This document shows, in pieces, positions 15,749 through 25,106 of a stretch of DNA of 64,000 nucleotides. The notes beneath the pieces were generated by a model, which searched no databases, was not told the DNA's origin, and saw only the letters and a program-made list of their open reading frames with translations. This DNA is from Lachnospiraceae bacterium (GTDB taxonomy: Bacteria; Bacillota; Clostridia; Lachnospirales; Lachnospiraceae): positions 1 to 64,000 of the forward strand of contig QXXL01000005.1 of the NCBI GenBank assembly GCA_009911505.1, read 5' to 3'. The translations under genes were made by a program, and so were the position numbers. Numbering within the stretch: position 1 is the stretch's first letter; every line of letters begins with the position of its first letter.

Positions 15749-16576
15749 TTATCTGAATTTTTGAATAAACTGCATTGTATTTTTATTTCTTATCAGCCGT
15801 ATCAGGCAAAGGAGCCCATGGTACAATGACATCCTCCCTCCAAGGGACAGCGCCCCCTTCAGATAAGGGGTATCCGATGTAAAATCCGGATAAACGCACG
15901 CCCCATACTGGTATAAAACGGGCAGCATGCTAAGAGCCCCTGTCAAAAGCCCTGTTAGCGCCGGATCCCCGGTAGAAAAATCTAATCCCCCATCTATATA
16001 CTTTGGCTTTAAACGCGTTACAATATACGTGATTTCCCGCCATATATGCCTGACTGCCATACGGTTTTTCTCATCCGAAATCTCTCCCTTAAAACGGGCA
16101 TACGATTCTTTCAGGCTGCGTACCCTGCCGGACTTGCCGTTAAAGCCCTTCCTTTGTTTTGCCCTGGATTTGGGACGGGGCCTTTTGCCCTTTTTATCCC
16201 TTTTGGGGGCAGGCTCTTCTTCCGCCTCCTTTTTGGGCCTTGGGGCGGGCGCAGCGCCCATATCCGGTTTTTGCTCCAGGGCAGGCGCCTTAGGCAGTGT
16301 ATCACATCCGCTTTCCTGCCCAGCCGTTTCTTTGCCCCAGAGCGACTTTTGAAACCACAAAATGCCAAACCGTATCTCCGGCTCAAAGCCTTTGACGGCA
16401 ACTTCAAACCAAAGTATACCAAACAGCCACCAAAAACGCCCAGCCAAAGACATCTCCTCTTCGGCTTCCCCCCTGATCCGGTAGGAAACAGGGTAAAACA
16501 AGCACAACGCCGCCAATGTGAGGATAACAAGAAACAAAATCCCTATCACGGTTAAAATTATGAAAAATATCCTCAT
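15749..16576 (-). CDS. DUF2953 protein (YtfI-like), membrane-anchored
   Basis: The 275 residues have one N-terminal membrane helix (about 1-30), a proline- and lysine-rich disordered middle (about 95-155) and a C-terminal conserved part (KPKYIDGGLDFSTGDPALTG, LKGALSLGGRMSLYHGL). I assign it to DUF2953 because of this region and its place just upstream of gerW, as in Bacillus ytfI-ytfJ. The start overlaps the stop of the upstream hypothetical gene by four bases (ATGA type). Function is unknown; a role in sporulation or germination is inferred from gerW linkage. Confidence 0.75.
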   Translation of the reverse strand: MRIFFIILTVIGILFLVILTLAALCLFYPVSYRIRGEAEEEMSLAGRFWWLFGILWFEVAVKGFEPEIRFGILWFQKSLWGKETAGQESGCDTLPKAPALEQKPDMGAAPAPRPKKEAEEEPAPKRDKKGKRPRPKSRAKQRKGFNGKSGRVRSLKESYARFKGEISDEKNRMAVRHIWREITYIVTRLKPKYIDGGLDFSTGDPALTGLLTGALSMLPVLYQYGACVYPDFTSDTPYLKGALSLGGRMSLYHGLLCLIRLIRNKNTMQFIQKFR

Positions 16577-16899
16577 ATGCCCTGTTTTCCCCTCCGCCTA
16601 AGATATCCCCTTACATCAAACCCTCCAGTTGCCCGGTATACGTCGTTTATGATATGCCCCGCCAGCTCCAGGGCCTCATTATAATTGCCCGCCAGCCCGA
16701 TAATGTAAAGCCCCTGCTTGGGATAATGCTTCTGTATAAGCTCCCAGGATGGTATGATATCCAGAAGATTCTTTTCGTTGGAAGCAAATGTAATCACATA
16801 CACGCGCAGCTGCCAGTCCCGGTGCATGATCTTCCATTTTATCTTCCGCTGCCTTTGCCGGACGCTTTTCCCCAAATATAACTCTTTATGCCATTCCAT
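16573..16899 (-). CDS. Conserved-looking hypothetical protein
   Basis: This 108-residue protein is very basic at the N-terminus (residues 11-25), followed by an alternating strand/helix pattern (LRVYVITFASNEKNLLDII, LYIIGLAGNYNEALELAGHI) and a basic tail ending RRRGKQG. It overlaps the DUF2953 start by four bases, so it is translationally coupled to DUF2953-gerW. No catalytic motif is visible and I do not recognise the family. The coupling suggests a shared job with the gerW unit. Confidence 0.7.
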   Translation of the reverse strand: MEWHKELYLGKSVRQRQRKIKWKIMHRDWQLRVYVITFASNEKNLLDIIPSWELIQKHYPKQGLYIIGLAGNYNEALELAGHIINDVYRATGGFDVRGYLRRRGKQGI

Positions 16900-16930
16900 G
16901 CAAAATCCCCGTCACTCCCATCCAACTTTT

Positions 16931-17383
16931 TTAAAAATACTTGTGGCTCCCCCATAAATTACTTTTCCTTAAATCCAGGTATTCATTATACGCTTTTTCC
17001 AGAATCTGCTTTTCATTGGCAAATTTCAGCAGATGGTAGGCCTCATGGAATTTATAATACCCGGAATCTGCAAAATATTCTTCCCGCTGTGGTTTGCTGT
17101 AATAACTGTCAGCCATCATCAAATACCAGTGTACTTCTTTTTCCACAGTATCTTCCGGAACGGTAAAGGTATACTGGCTTTTACCTACATATTTAATGAT
17201 AGATGCTTTCGCACCGGTCTCCTCCAATACTTCACGGGTGGCCGTTTCTTTGTATTCTTCCCCTGGTTCCACTGTTCCTTTGGGTAAAACCCACCCTTCG
17301 TATTTGTTCTTATAATTCTTGTAAAGCACCAGAATCTTGCCACGAAAAATTACCACACCACCACAGCTCGTTGCTTCTATCAT
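16931..17383 (-). CDS. NUDIX hydrolase
   Basis: The 150-residue protein carries a full Nudix box at residues 36-58 (G-x5-E-x7-REVLEETG), the Mg-binding signature of pyrophosphohydrolases that cleave nucleoside diphosphates linked to another group. The substrate cannot be told. An extra C-terminal helical part (about 115-150) follows the Nudix fold; with VLPKGTVEPGEE this resembles diadenosine-polyphosphate or MutT-like subgroups. A strong AGGAGG precedes the ATG. It lies upstream of, and in the same direction as, the DUF2953-gerW genes. Confidence 0.9.
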   Translation of the reverse strand: MIEATSCGGVVIFRGKILVLYKNYKNKYEGWVLPKGTVEPGEEYKETATREVLEETGAKASIIKYVGKSQYTFTVPEDTVEKEVHWYLMMADSYYSKPQREEYFADSGYYKFHEAYHLLKFANEKQILEKAYNEYLDLRKSNLWGSHKYF

Positions 17384-17475
17384 TGCAATACCTCCTGATG
17401 TGGTTTTTAAACTTAAAACTAAGTATAACTCTTTTTCTATTTAGTTGCAAGAACTGTATGCAATATTATCAAATG

Positions 17476-18924
17476 TCACCCGCCGTAATAAAAGTCAAAA
17501 ATCCTCTTCGCCGCTGGCGCTGCGTATGTGCCGCCGCTTCCTGCCCCTTCCATCAGGACTACTACCGCAATATCCTCTTTTCCAGCCTTATGCGCATACC
17601 CTACAAACCAGGCATGGCTGTCCCCTTTATTTGCGCCGTACTCCGCAGAGCCTGTTTTGCCATAAGCCTCATAGCCAGCCCCTTTTAGAGCGCTTCCCGT
17701 ACCATTTTCCACCACTTCTTTCATAAACCCCTGAAGCGCCTCTGTCTCTTTTTTTTCAAACAGCTGCCCGTATGCCACTGGTTCATATTCTTTTACTTTC
17801 TGTCCCTCATGCGTTTTTGTATAATCTACCACATAAGGCTTCATTAACGTACCGTCATTGGCGATAGCGGCGGTAAGCATCAGCATGTGGAGCGGCGTCA
17901 TAAGTGTCTTGCCCTGCCCAATTGCAGTTTCCATTACTTCGCTGTCCAAAGCGCCAGAATGCAGCGCAAAGCTGCTCTTTACAGTTTCCATTTTTTCTAC
18001 TGGAAGCGCAGCGCCAAACAAAAGCCCCTTGCAGGTATCCGCAAAGTGATCTTCGTCAAACGAGAGCCCTATATTGGCAAACGACGTATTGCACGACTCT
18101 GCAAAGGAACGCGTAAGATCCACCGCCCCATGCGCCCTTCCACCAAAACAGCCCAGCGTGCCCTCCCCCTTTTGAATTGAGCCCTGGCATTCATATTCAT
18201 AATTAGTATAGCTCACCGGATTTTCCCGCATAAATTCAAGCGCCGTTATGATTTTAAATGTAGAGCCAGGCGGGTAAAGCCCCTGGGAAACACGGTTTAG
18301 CAGCACGGAAGCCTTATTTTCATCCGCAACTACCGTCTCCCAGTCATTAGAAATGGTGTTGGGGTCAAAATCAGGCTTTGACACCATTGCCAGGATTTTT
18401 CCGGTGGCAGGCTCTAACACGGCCACTGCCCCCTGATAGCTTCCAAGCGCTTCATACGCTATCCGCTGCAGCTTTACATCAAGCGTCGTTACAACGTCGT
18501 CGCCAATGCTTTTTTTATCCGTCAGCCTGTCCATGGCTTTTTCCAGAAAAAAAACATGGGAGCGGAGCAAATTGAAATTGGCCCAGGATTCAATCCCGGA
18601 ACGGCCATACTTTTCCGTAGAATATCCTACAATATGGGAAAAGAGACTGCCATAGGGATAGATGCGCGTTTCTTTCCCATCCGCAGCCGCCTGCGTCTGG
18701 GCCAGCGTTTCCCCGTCCGCAGAAATGATTTTGCCGCGCAGGATAGTTGTGGAAAAGGTTTCCTGGCGCATATTATAACTGTTGTTGATAAAATCCTCGC
18801 TCTTTACAAACTGGAAATAGGTAAAATACCCCATCATGCATAAAAACAGCCCAATAAAGCAATATGTGATAACGGCAAATTCCCGGTTATTTACGGAGGT
18901 ATCCGTTTTTTTGTTTTTTGGCAT
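17476..18924 (-). CDS. Class B penicillin-binding protein (transpeptidase)
   Basis: The protein has 482 residues from the ATG at 18924, preceded by AGGGGGG; a longer frame upstream lies inside the SEDS gene and is not credible as coding. One membrane helix (residues 17-38) leads to a dimerisation region and a transpeptidase domain with the active-site STFK (Ser221), SCN (277-279) and KTG near residue 415. It crosslinks peptidoglycan. The start overlaps the 3' end of the SEDS gene by 38 bases, so the two form a coupled SEDS-bPBP glycosyltransferase/transpeptidase pair. It resembles the compact PbpA type rather than full FtsI with PASTA domains. Confidence 0.93.
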   Translation of the reverse strand: MPKNKKTDTSVNNREFAVITYCFIGLFLCMMGYFTYFQFVKSEDFINNSYNMRQETFSTTILRGKIISADGETLAQTQAAADGKETRIYPYGSLFSHIVGYSTEKYGRSGIESWANFNLLRSHVFFLEKAMDRLTDKKSIGDDVVTTLDVKLQRIAYEALGSYQGAVAVLEPATGKILAMVSKPDFDPNTISNDWETVVADENKASVLLNRVSQGLYPPGSTFKIITALEFMRENPVSYTNYEYECQGSIQKGEGTLGCFGGRAHGAVDLTRSFAESCNTSFANIGLSFDEDHFADTCKGLLFGAALPVEKMETVKSSFALHSGALDSEVMETAIGQGKTLMTPLHMLMLTAAIANDGTLMKPYVVDYTKTHEGQKVKEYEPVAYGQLFEKKETEALQGFMKEVVENGTGSALKGAGYEAYGKTGSAEYGANKGDSHAWFVGYAHKAGKEDIAVVVLMEGAGSGGTYAAPAAKRIFDFYYGG

Positions 18925-20239
18925 CCGCAGCCCCCCTTTCTTCCGTTTCACGCAGGATATAAAACCCCTGGATAACCGCAAAAATAATGACCGTGCTAAA
19001 CAGGGAGCTTCCGCCATAGCTGACAAGCGGCAGCGTAACCCCGGTGGAAGGGATAAATTTGATAACGCCCCCAATCGTAAGGAACACCTGAAAACCATAC
19101 ATCGTCCCAAGCCCCAGCGCAACAAGCTTATAAAAGCTGTCTTTTAACTGCATTGCAATATTCAAAAACATCAGAAAACAGCTCATACATACTAAAATCA
19201 GGCAAATGGCCACTATACCCCCCATTTCTTCAGAGATGGCGGAAAATACAAAATCCTGTTCCACAACCGGGATTTTTTCAGGCATTCCGCAGGTTAAACC
19301 TACGCCAAACCAGCCGCCTGTACCAATAGCAAACAGTGACTGGCAGACCTGATAGCCTTCTTTATCAATCACGCTTAACGGATCCTGCCATGCCACAACC
19401 CTGGTGCGTACATGGGAAAATAACTTGTATGCCACCCCGGCCGCAAGCGATCCGCCTGCCAGCCCACCGATAAAATAAAGCGGCTTTGCAGTGGCCACAT
19501 AGAGCATGGCAAGGTAAACCACAAAGAAAATCAGCGCGCCGCCCAGATCCTTTGAACATACCAAAACCACCACATGTGCTGCCGCTACGGCTGTCGTCAC
19601 CGCCACCTGCTTTAATTCCACAGACTGGTGGAGCCTGGCCGCCACAAAAAACACAAATATAATTTTTACAAATTCAGACGGCTGCAGCGCAATCCCCACA
19701 ACCGTAAAAGACAGCTTCGCGCCATAGCTTACCGCCCCAAGCGCTGCCACGGCAATTAACGACACAAGCCCCGCCACAGCATACAGCCAGGTCAGCCTGC
19801 GGATAAAACGGATTTTTTTGATTAGGTATGGAATCCCTAATGCAACAATTACAGAGCCAACTGCAATAGTGAACTGCCGGACGGCCTTTTCGTAAGAAAG
19901 CCTGCTTAAAACCAAAAAGCCAACCGCAAGCAGCATACACATATTATTGACCAGAAGCTGCGCCGAATGTGCGTACAAAAGCCGGTAGCTGCTGATGATT
20001 ACCAGGAAAAATACCACCTGCGCCGCATAAAACAACAGTATCTTCTGGTTACGTGTCCGGTATAGCAAAACCAGGTACCCGTCCAAATGCAAAAGGAACA
20101 TCCACACGTTTTGACGGCGCAGTAAAGCTGCCTGGCGTTCTTTCGGCTTTTTTGCAAGCACAAAATAACAGCTCCAGGTATATAGCGCAAACCATATAAT
20201 CATCAGATATTTTGATATTTCACAAAACAGACTGCCCAT
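18887..20239 (-). CDS. SEDS-family peptidoglycan glycosyltransferase (FtsW/RodA/SpoVE)
   Basis: This is a 450-residue polytopic membrane protein with at least ten hydrophobic segments. It has SEDS signatures: GIALQPSEFVKI, the VRTRVVAWQDP loop (which carries the catalytic Asp in RodA), SEEMGGI and PSTGVTLPLVSYGGSS. It polymerises lipid II glycan strands in partnership with the class B PBP encoded next, which overlaps it by 38 bases. The N-terminal extension with extra helices matches the PbpA-linked subgroup. Whether it serves division, elongation or sporulation cannot be told from sequence. Confidence 0.93.
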   Translation of the reverse strand: MGSLFCEISKYLMIIWFALYTWSCYFVLAKKPKERQAALLRRQNVWMFLLHLDGYLVLLYRTRNQKILLFYAAQVVFFLVIISSYRLLYAHSAQLLVNNMCMLLAVGFLVLSRLSYEKAVRQFTIAVGSVIVALGIPYLIKKIRFIRRLTWLYAVAGLVSLIAVAALGAVSYGAKLSFTVVGIALQPSEFVKIIFVFFVAARLHQSVELKQVAVTTAVAAAHVVVLVCSKDLGGALIFFVVYLAMLYVATAKPLYFIGGLAGGSLAAGVAYKLFSHVRTRVVAWQDPLSVIDKEGYQVCQSLFAIGTGGWFGVGLTCGMPEKIPVVEQDFVFSAISEEMGGIVAICLILVCMSCFLMFLNIAMQLKDSFYKLVALGLGTMYGFQVFLTIGGVIKFIPSTGVTLPLVSYGGSSLFSTVIIFAVIQGFYILRETEERGAADAKKQKNGYLRK

Positions 20240-20247
20240 ACATCCCT

Positions 20248-22440
20248 CTATTCTACGCCCCTTTTGTAATGGCCGTATGTATATTCAGAAAAAACGGCAT
20301 CCCCTGTTGCGCCCTTACCGCCTTTTAGGAATATCTGCCCAAAAAGCTTTAGCGCCTGGCGTACCTGCCCTTTTGTTTCTGTGGAAAATGACAAGCGGTA
20401 CCTTACAATTCCATCTGACTGCAATTGGGGCAATACAGAAGCTAAGTTTAACGGGCGTGAATTATATATCATGTTGTAGCATTCCGCGCAGTTATTTTGC
20501 ACCGCAAATGATATGCCATACCGGTCCTTTAATGTTATAGTGCACGGATCATGGCTGCACCCTTTTATGTTGCGGACCACACAATGCGCGCTTACCATAA
20601 GCGGCAGGGCGCCATAAACAATCATTTCACTTCCCTCATTGTTGCGCGCTCTGATTTCCCTGCGGTTTAATTCTGCCGGGACAGTATCCCCGCAAATTCC
20701 ATAGCCCAAAAAAGCTGCCCGCGCCGTATTGGACCATGTATAAACATTATGGTCAATCCGTATCCGGCCAGGCGTTATCCCCTGGGAAAGCAAAAACCCC
20801 AGCGCATCATAGCTTTTTACCAAAAAACCATCTGTGGGTAGTTTCTGTAAAATTGATTCATAAAATACAGATGTATGGCGGCGGAATACAGCGGGCAGGA
20901 CATAAAATACCTGTTTGCCAAGGCCCTTTGCTTTACTGTAGGTTTCCTGCATCCTAGGTAAGATTTCATTCCGCCCAAACATAGCGCTATCAATATAAAT
21001 ACCGGATAGAAACGGGGTTTCTAATAAAACAGAAAGCTGCCCCTGGCTCTGGGCTGACGCCGTAATGCAAAGCGGCGCACCGACAGGCTTATGAGGGCTG
21101 CCCTCCCTGCGCCTTACAGCTTCCTGGCAAATCCCTCTCCTGCGGTAAGGCTTTAAGCATTGCCCCTCAAGTTCGTCCAACGCCTGCCTTCTTATCTCAT
21201 TGACAGACGACACTGGCAAAAACAGCCCGTCCTGTACTTCTATTACAAGCGATTCAAATTCAAACGGCGTATTCCCCGTTTTGCAAAGCTTCTTATGCAG
21301 CGTCTCTGCTGTCACTGCCTTATGTTCCGCAGGCAATGGCGTTTCCCCATCTACCGTTACATGGATACCGCTGTCCGCCCCCCGCGACACCGTAAGCTTT
21401 GCAGGCATCCCCGCTGTTACCACAAAGCACCCGTTTATCTTGATTTTAGGCTCCTTTTGCATAGCTAAAGGCTCTTTTCCCCCATCCTTCTTCTTCTCAT
21501 GGCAGGGCTTGCAAAATGTAATCATATCTGCCCCGCCCTGCCCCTTAAGGCAGGCTTGCGTAAATCCGCTGCGGTTGCCACAATCAAATAACCTCTTCCA
21601 GTCTTTGGGGCTGACCTTATATCCTTCCTTCCCATACGCCAGATAGCGATCCATATAACCACGGTAAACAGAAACCACGCCTGCCGCATATTCGGCCTGC
21701 TTCATCCTGCCTTCAATTTTAAAAGAATAAACGCCGCTTTCGGCAAGCTGCGGCAACAGCTCAACCGTGCAAAGATCCTTGGGGCTTAACGGATATGCCT
21801 GCCCGTCCAATAGCGGGGCCCTGCCCTCAAACACCTCATATGGCAGCCTGCATGGCTGGGCGCACCGCCCGCGGTTGCCGCTCCTGCCGCCCAGCATACT
21901 GCTAAACAAACACTGCCCGGAATAGCAGTAACAGATTGCGCCATGCACAAACGCTTCTAACTCCACTTTAGCATCCTTTTTTATCTCTGCAATCTCTTCC
22001 AGGGAAAGCTCCCGCGCCATTACAATGCGCGATGCCCCAGCCTGAGCCAAAAACCTCGCGCCATGCCCGCTCAAAACCGTCATCTGCGTACTGGCATGGA
22101 TAGGTAAATCGGGAAAATTTTGGCGGATTAAATGCATAACGCCAAAATCCTGTACAATTACAGCGTCTACCCCCTGCCTATAGTACGGCAGCAGATACTC
22201 CAAAAGCTGCCCTGTCTCCTGCTCCTTTAACAGCGTATTCACTGTTAAATAAAGCTTCTTTCCATATAAATGCACATAATCAATCGCCCAAAGCAGCTCA
22301 TCTTCATTAAAATTCGGCGCATACGCCCTTGCGCCAAACCTGCTTCCGCCGACATAAACCGCATCCGCGCCTGCCCCAATGACTGCTTTTAAAACCGGCG
22401 GGGCGCCTGCCGGGGCCAGTAATTCCAATTCCTTTGCCAT
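20248..22440 (-). CDS. Peptidase U32 family protein
   Basis: The 730-residue protein starts with the U32 signature (MAKELELLAPAGAPPVLKAV) and has the diagnostic EAFVHGAICYCYSGQC and SGNRGRCAQPCR segments with conserved Cys residues. A second half carries a DUF3656-like region and a C-terminal pattern similar to the first domain. U32 members include RlhA and TrhP, which introduce hydroxylations in 23S rRNA and tRNA, and enzymes with Cys-bound Fe-S clusters; peptidase activity is not assured. It ends eight bases before the SEDS gene start. AAGGGACG precedes the ATG. Confidence 0.88.
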   Translation of the reverse strand: MAKELELLAPAGAPPVLKAVIGAGADAVYVGGSRFGARAYAPNFNEDELLWAIDYVHLYGKKLYLTVNTLLKEQETGQLLEYLLPYYRQGVDAVIVQDFGVMHLIRQNFPDLPIHASTQMTVLSGHGARFLAQAGASRIVMARELSLEEIAEIKKDAKVELEAFVHGAICYCYSGQCLFSSMLGGRSGNRGRCAQPCRLPYEVFEGRAPLLDGQAYPLSPKDLCTVELLPQLAESGVYSFKIEGRMKQAEYAAGVVSVYRGYMDRYLAYGKEGYKVSPKDWKRLFDCGNRSGFTQACLKGQGGADMITFCKPCHEKKKDGGKEPLAMQKEPKIKINGCFVVTAGMPAKLTVSRGADSGIHVTVDGETPLPAEHKAVTAETLHKKLCKTGNTPFEFESLVIEVQDGLFLPVSSVNEIRRQALDELEGQCLKPYRRRGICQEAVRRREGSPHKPVGAPLCITASAQSQGQLSVLLETPFLSGIYIDSAMFGRNEILPRMQETYSKAKGLGKQVFYVLPAVFRRHTSVFYESILQKLPTDGFLVKSYDALGFLLSQGITPGRIRIDHNVYTWSNTARAAFLGYGICGDTVPAELNRREIRARNNEGSEMIVYGALPLMVSAHCVVRNIKGCSHDPCTITLKDRYGISFAVQNNCAECYNMIYNSRPLNLASVLPQLQSDGIVRYRLSFSTETKGQVRQALKLFGQIFLKGGKGATGDAVFSEYTYGHYKRGVE

Positions 22441-22480
22441 AACACGTCCCTTTCTTATTCCCCACGCAAAATGACAGAAA

Positions 22481-22505
22481 AGGGGAGACGAAGCAATCGT
22501 CCCCC
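22481..22505 (-). terminator. Hairpin after zapA, probable terminator
   Basis: Arms GGGGAGACGA and TCGTCCCCCC surround a short loop. On the minus strand it is followed by CCTTTTCTG, only a modest U-tract. It lies between the zapA stop (22511) and the U32 gene. A hairpin of related sequence occurs at 63198-63223. Confidence 0.55.
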
Positions 22506-22510
22506 CTATT

Positions 22511-22975
22511 TTATTCTTTTATCTCCGTTGGTTGCCCTGCCTTCTTTGGCTCCCCATTAGAGCCGTCTTCTAACAGTAAATCTTCAATATCGGCTTCTAG
22601 CTTCGCATTTTGCTGCTGCAGCTCCTTATTCTTCGCTTCCAATTCCCGAACTGTTTTTTCGTTCGCCTCCACCTTGCTTTGTTCAGAAATCAGTTCATAT
22701 TTTAAATCATAGATCTCCTTTTCCTTAAGCTCCAGCTCCTGTTCCAATTTTTCGATGCGTTCCTTCGCTTTAAAAAGATCGTCTGCAATATTAATCTCTA
22801 TCAAAGTTGCTTTCATATCCATTGGGAAGCGGCGGACCGCTTCCATCCGGCCAAATTCGTTTATCTTATTATTGATATACGCCGCTACACGCTGCAAATA
22901 TTCTTCTCCTTCGTATCCGCTCAGCGTATACACCTTTCCGTCTATAATAACTTCCGTATCGGATTTCGATGACAT
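22511..22975 (-). CDS. zapA: Cell division protein ZapA
   Basis: The 154-residue protein has an N-terminal ZapA domain (VIIDGKVYTLSGYEGEEYLQRVAAYINNKI), followed by a long coiled coil (about 75-135) and a short acidic tail. ZapA crosslinks and bundles FtsZ filaments at the division site. AGGGGAGG precedes the ATG. In Firmicutes it commonly sits beside the U32 peptidase gene, as here. Confidence 0.92.
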   Translation of the reverse strand: MSSKSDTEVIIDGKVYTLSGYEGEEYLQRVAAYINNKINEFGRMEAVRRFPMDMKATLIEINIADDLFKAKERIEKLEQELELKEKEIYDLKYELISEQSKVEANEKTVRELEAKNKELQQQNAKLEADIEDLLLEDGSNGEPKKAGQPTEIKE

Positions 22976-23025
22976 ACGTTTTCCTCCCCTGAAATGGCTT
23001 TCACTCCATTATAACGGCATTTATG

Positions 23026-24018
23026 CTATCTGGCAAGCCCGAAATGTGCAAAAGCCAGATCCGTCGCCACCCTGCCCTTTGGCGTACGGTTGATAAACCC
23101 GTTCTTTACAAGATACGGCTCGTATACATCCTCAATTGTCCCTGAATCCTCCCCAATCGCAGCTGCCAGCGTATCAAGCCCCACCGGGCCCCCCGCAAAT
23201 TTCTGCATAATAGTAAGCAGGATATTCCTGTCATTTAAATCTAGCCCATAGGCATCCACTTCCAGCAAATCCAGCGCAAACGCCGCCACTTCCTTTGTAA
23301 TATGCCCGTCATACTTAACCTGTGCAAAATCTCTGACACGTTTTAACAGGCGGTTGGCAAGGCGGGGCGTCCCCCGGCTGCGCCTTGCCAGCTCATATGC
23401 CCCGTCCTCGTCCGTTAAAACATCTAATTTGCATGCGGAATGCAGCACAATAGATTTCAATTCCTCTACTGTATAAAACTCCAGGTGGTGCACAACCCCA
23501 AACCGGTCGCGCAGCGGCGCGGACAAAAGCCCCGCCCTTGTCGTCGCCCCCACTAAAGTAAACCGGGGCAAATCAAGCCTTATAGAACGCGCCGTCGCCC
23601 CTTTTCCAATCATAATATCTATAACATAATCCTCCATCGCAGGATATAATACCTCTTCCACCTGACGGTTTAAGCGGTGGATTTCATCCACAAACAGCAG
23701 ATCACCCTCCTGCAAATTACTTAGGATAGCCGCCATTTCCCCAGGCTTGCCAATCGCAGGGCCGCTGGTGATTTTGATATGGGTGCCCATTTCATTGGCA
23801 ATAATCCCTGCAAGCGTCGTTTTTCCAAGCCCCGGGGGCCCGTAAAACAGCACATGATCAAGCGCTTCGCCCCTCAGCTTAGCTGCCTCAATATAGACCT
23901 TTAGATTTTCTTTTGCTTTTTGCTGCCCAATATAGTCATTTAATGTCTGCGGCCTCAAACTGGCCTCTGTTTTAATATCCTCCTGCTGCACCTGGGTAGA
24001 TATTACTCGCTTTTCCAT
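23026..24018 (-). CDS. ruvB: Holliday junction branch migration ATPase RuvB
   Basis: The 330 residues have a Walker A motif GPPGLGKT near residue 61, Walker B (LFVDEIHRL), the GATTRAG sensor segment and the C-terminal winged helix ([16 protein letters not shown]). RuvB hexamers drive branch migration with RuvA. The length is normal. It starts 18 bases downstream of ruvA. No ruvC is visible here, as expected for Firmicutes that use RecU or a RuvC elsewhere. Confidence 0.97.
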   Translation of the reverse strand: MEKRVISTQVQQEDIKTEASLRPQTLNDYIGQQKAKENLKVYIEAAKLRGEALDHVLFYGPPGLGKTTLAGIIANEMGTHIKITSGPAIGKPGEMAAILSNLQEGDLLFVDEIHRLNRQVEEVLYPAMEDYVIDIMIGKGATARSIRLDLPRFTLVGATTRAGLLSAPLRDRFGVVHHLEFYTVEELKSIVLHSACKLDVLTDEDGAYELARRSRGTPRLANRLLKRVRDFAQVKYDGHITKEVAAFALDLLEVDAYGLDLNDRNILLTIMQKFAGGPVGLDTLAAAIGEDSGTIEDVYEPYLVKNGFINRTPKGRVATDLAFAHFGLAR

Positions 24019-24036
24019 ACTCTAGTCCTCTGTCCC

Positions 24037-24648
24037 TTATAAAAATGCCATTTGTTTTAACGCAGCTTTTAAAATTGCTTCTACATCCGTATCCGGAGTA
24101 ATTTCGACCTTAGAAACGGCAGCAAAGGCCTCAGAAGAAGAATAGCCTAAGGCTGTAAGAGCCTGGACAGCTTCATCCCTGGCATCCTGCCCACCTGCCA
24201 AAGGCTGTGGGGCTACGGCATCCCCGCCATTTTCAAATGCACCAGATAAATTCAGCTTATCCTTCAATTCCAAGATCATACGCTGCGCCATTTTAACGCC
24301 AATCCCAGGGGCTTTTGCTATGGCCTTGGCATCGCCCGCCAAAATTGCAAAACGCAGTTCACTGGTCGTCATGACTGATAAAACAGCCAGCGCCCCTTTA
24401 GGGCCGACGCCATTTACGCTAAGAAGCAAAGCAAAAATATCCAAATCATCTTTAGAAAGAAATCCAAACAATGCAAAGGTATCTTCTTTCACATGAAGAA
24501 ACGTGTAGATTTTAAGCTGCCCCCCAACCGGAGGAAGCGAGGAAATGACATTGGCCGGAACTAAAACATTGTAGCCAATGCCATTATTTTCAATGATAAT
24601 TTTACCAGGGCTTATTTCCTGTAGAATCCCTTTTATATATGCGTACAT
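24037..24648 (-). CDS. ruvA: Holliday junction branch migration protein RuvA
   Basis: The 203 residues start MYAYIKGILQEISPGKIIIEN, typical of the RuvA OB domain. Two helix-hairpin-helix motifs follow (VNGVGPKGALAVLS and APGIGVKMAQRMILELKDKL), then a linker and the C-terminal RuvB-binding domain (AVQALTALGYSSSEA). It tetramerises on four-way junctions and loads RuvB. AAAGGAGCG precedes the ATG. It is the first gene of the ruvAB unit and marks the edge of the accessory island upstream. Confidence 0.97.
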   Translation of the reverse strand: MYAYIKGILQEISPGKIIIENNGIGYNVLVPANVISSLPPVGGQLKIYTFLHVKEDTFALFGFLSKDDLDIFALLLSVNGVGPKGALAVLSVMTTSELRFAILAGDAKAIAKAPGIGVKMAQRMILELKDKLNLSGAFENGGDAVAPQPLAGGQDARDEAVQALTALGYSSSEAFAAVSKVEITPDTDVEAILKAALKQMAFL

Positions 24649-24686
24649 AAGCGCTCCTTTAGATACAGGGGGTTTTATTGATTTTG

Positions 24687-25016
24687 TTATTTTAGCATAG
24701 GTATGGGGAGGATTGCAAGGGGTACAATCATATGCGGGGAAATATGCTTTAGTATTACAGCGAACTGTGGGGAGTGGATGGCAAAGGGGCCGTCAGTCAG
24801 AGGACAGGGGATTTCTTGTTTACGCTGGATGGGTATATTGGTATTGCATTCTGCACATACATCTTTAACCATCAATTCGCTATTGATAACTTTTGATGGA
24901 GCCTTATCCAACCATACTGTTAATGCTTTAAAATCCATATTATTTATAAAGCCTTTTGGTATCACATGTTCCCGTGACATTTTTCCTTCTGCCCCACAAT
25001 AAGCGCACCTTACCAT
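24687..25016 (-). pseudogene. HNH-type zinc-binding gene, 3' truncated at a repeat
   Basis: The first 55 or so residues carry CAYCGAEGKMSREHVIPKGF and VKDVCAECN, the paired Cys motifs and His of an HNH-nuclease-like fold. After CAECNT the frame runs directly into the type B dispersed repeat (24769-24810, encoding PLTDGPFAIHS in this frame), so the normal remainder is missing. AAGGAG lies before the ATG, so a short peptide may still be made. I read it as a genomic scar at the edge of ruvA rather than a working nuclease. Confidence 0.7.
24769..24810 (-). repeat. Dispersed repeat, type B, reverse copy
   Basis: The reverse complement gives CCTGTCCTCTGACTGACGG followed by CCCCTTTGCCATCCACTCCCC. 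The core is identical to the copies at 28-60 and 48938-48981. The tail ATCCACTCCC matches the partial copy at 31634-31653. It lies at the point where the HNH gene is broken. Confidence 0.75.
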
Positions 25017-25106
25017 CTTATCTCCTTTTTAATCGTTCTATCCTATAAATCAAAGTATCTCAGAATAAACCTTTTTATCCATTCTTTTCAGTAAGTTGAA
25101 TCAAAC

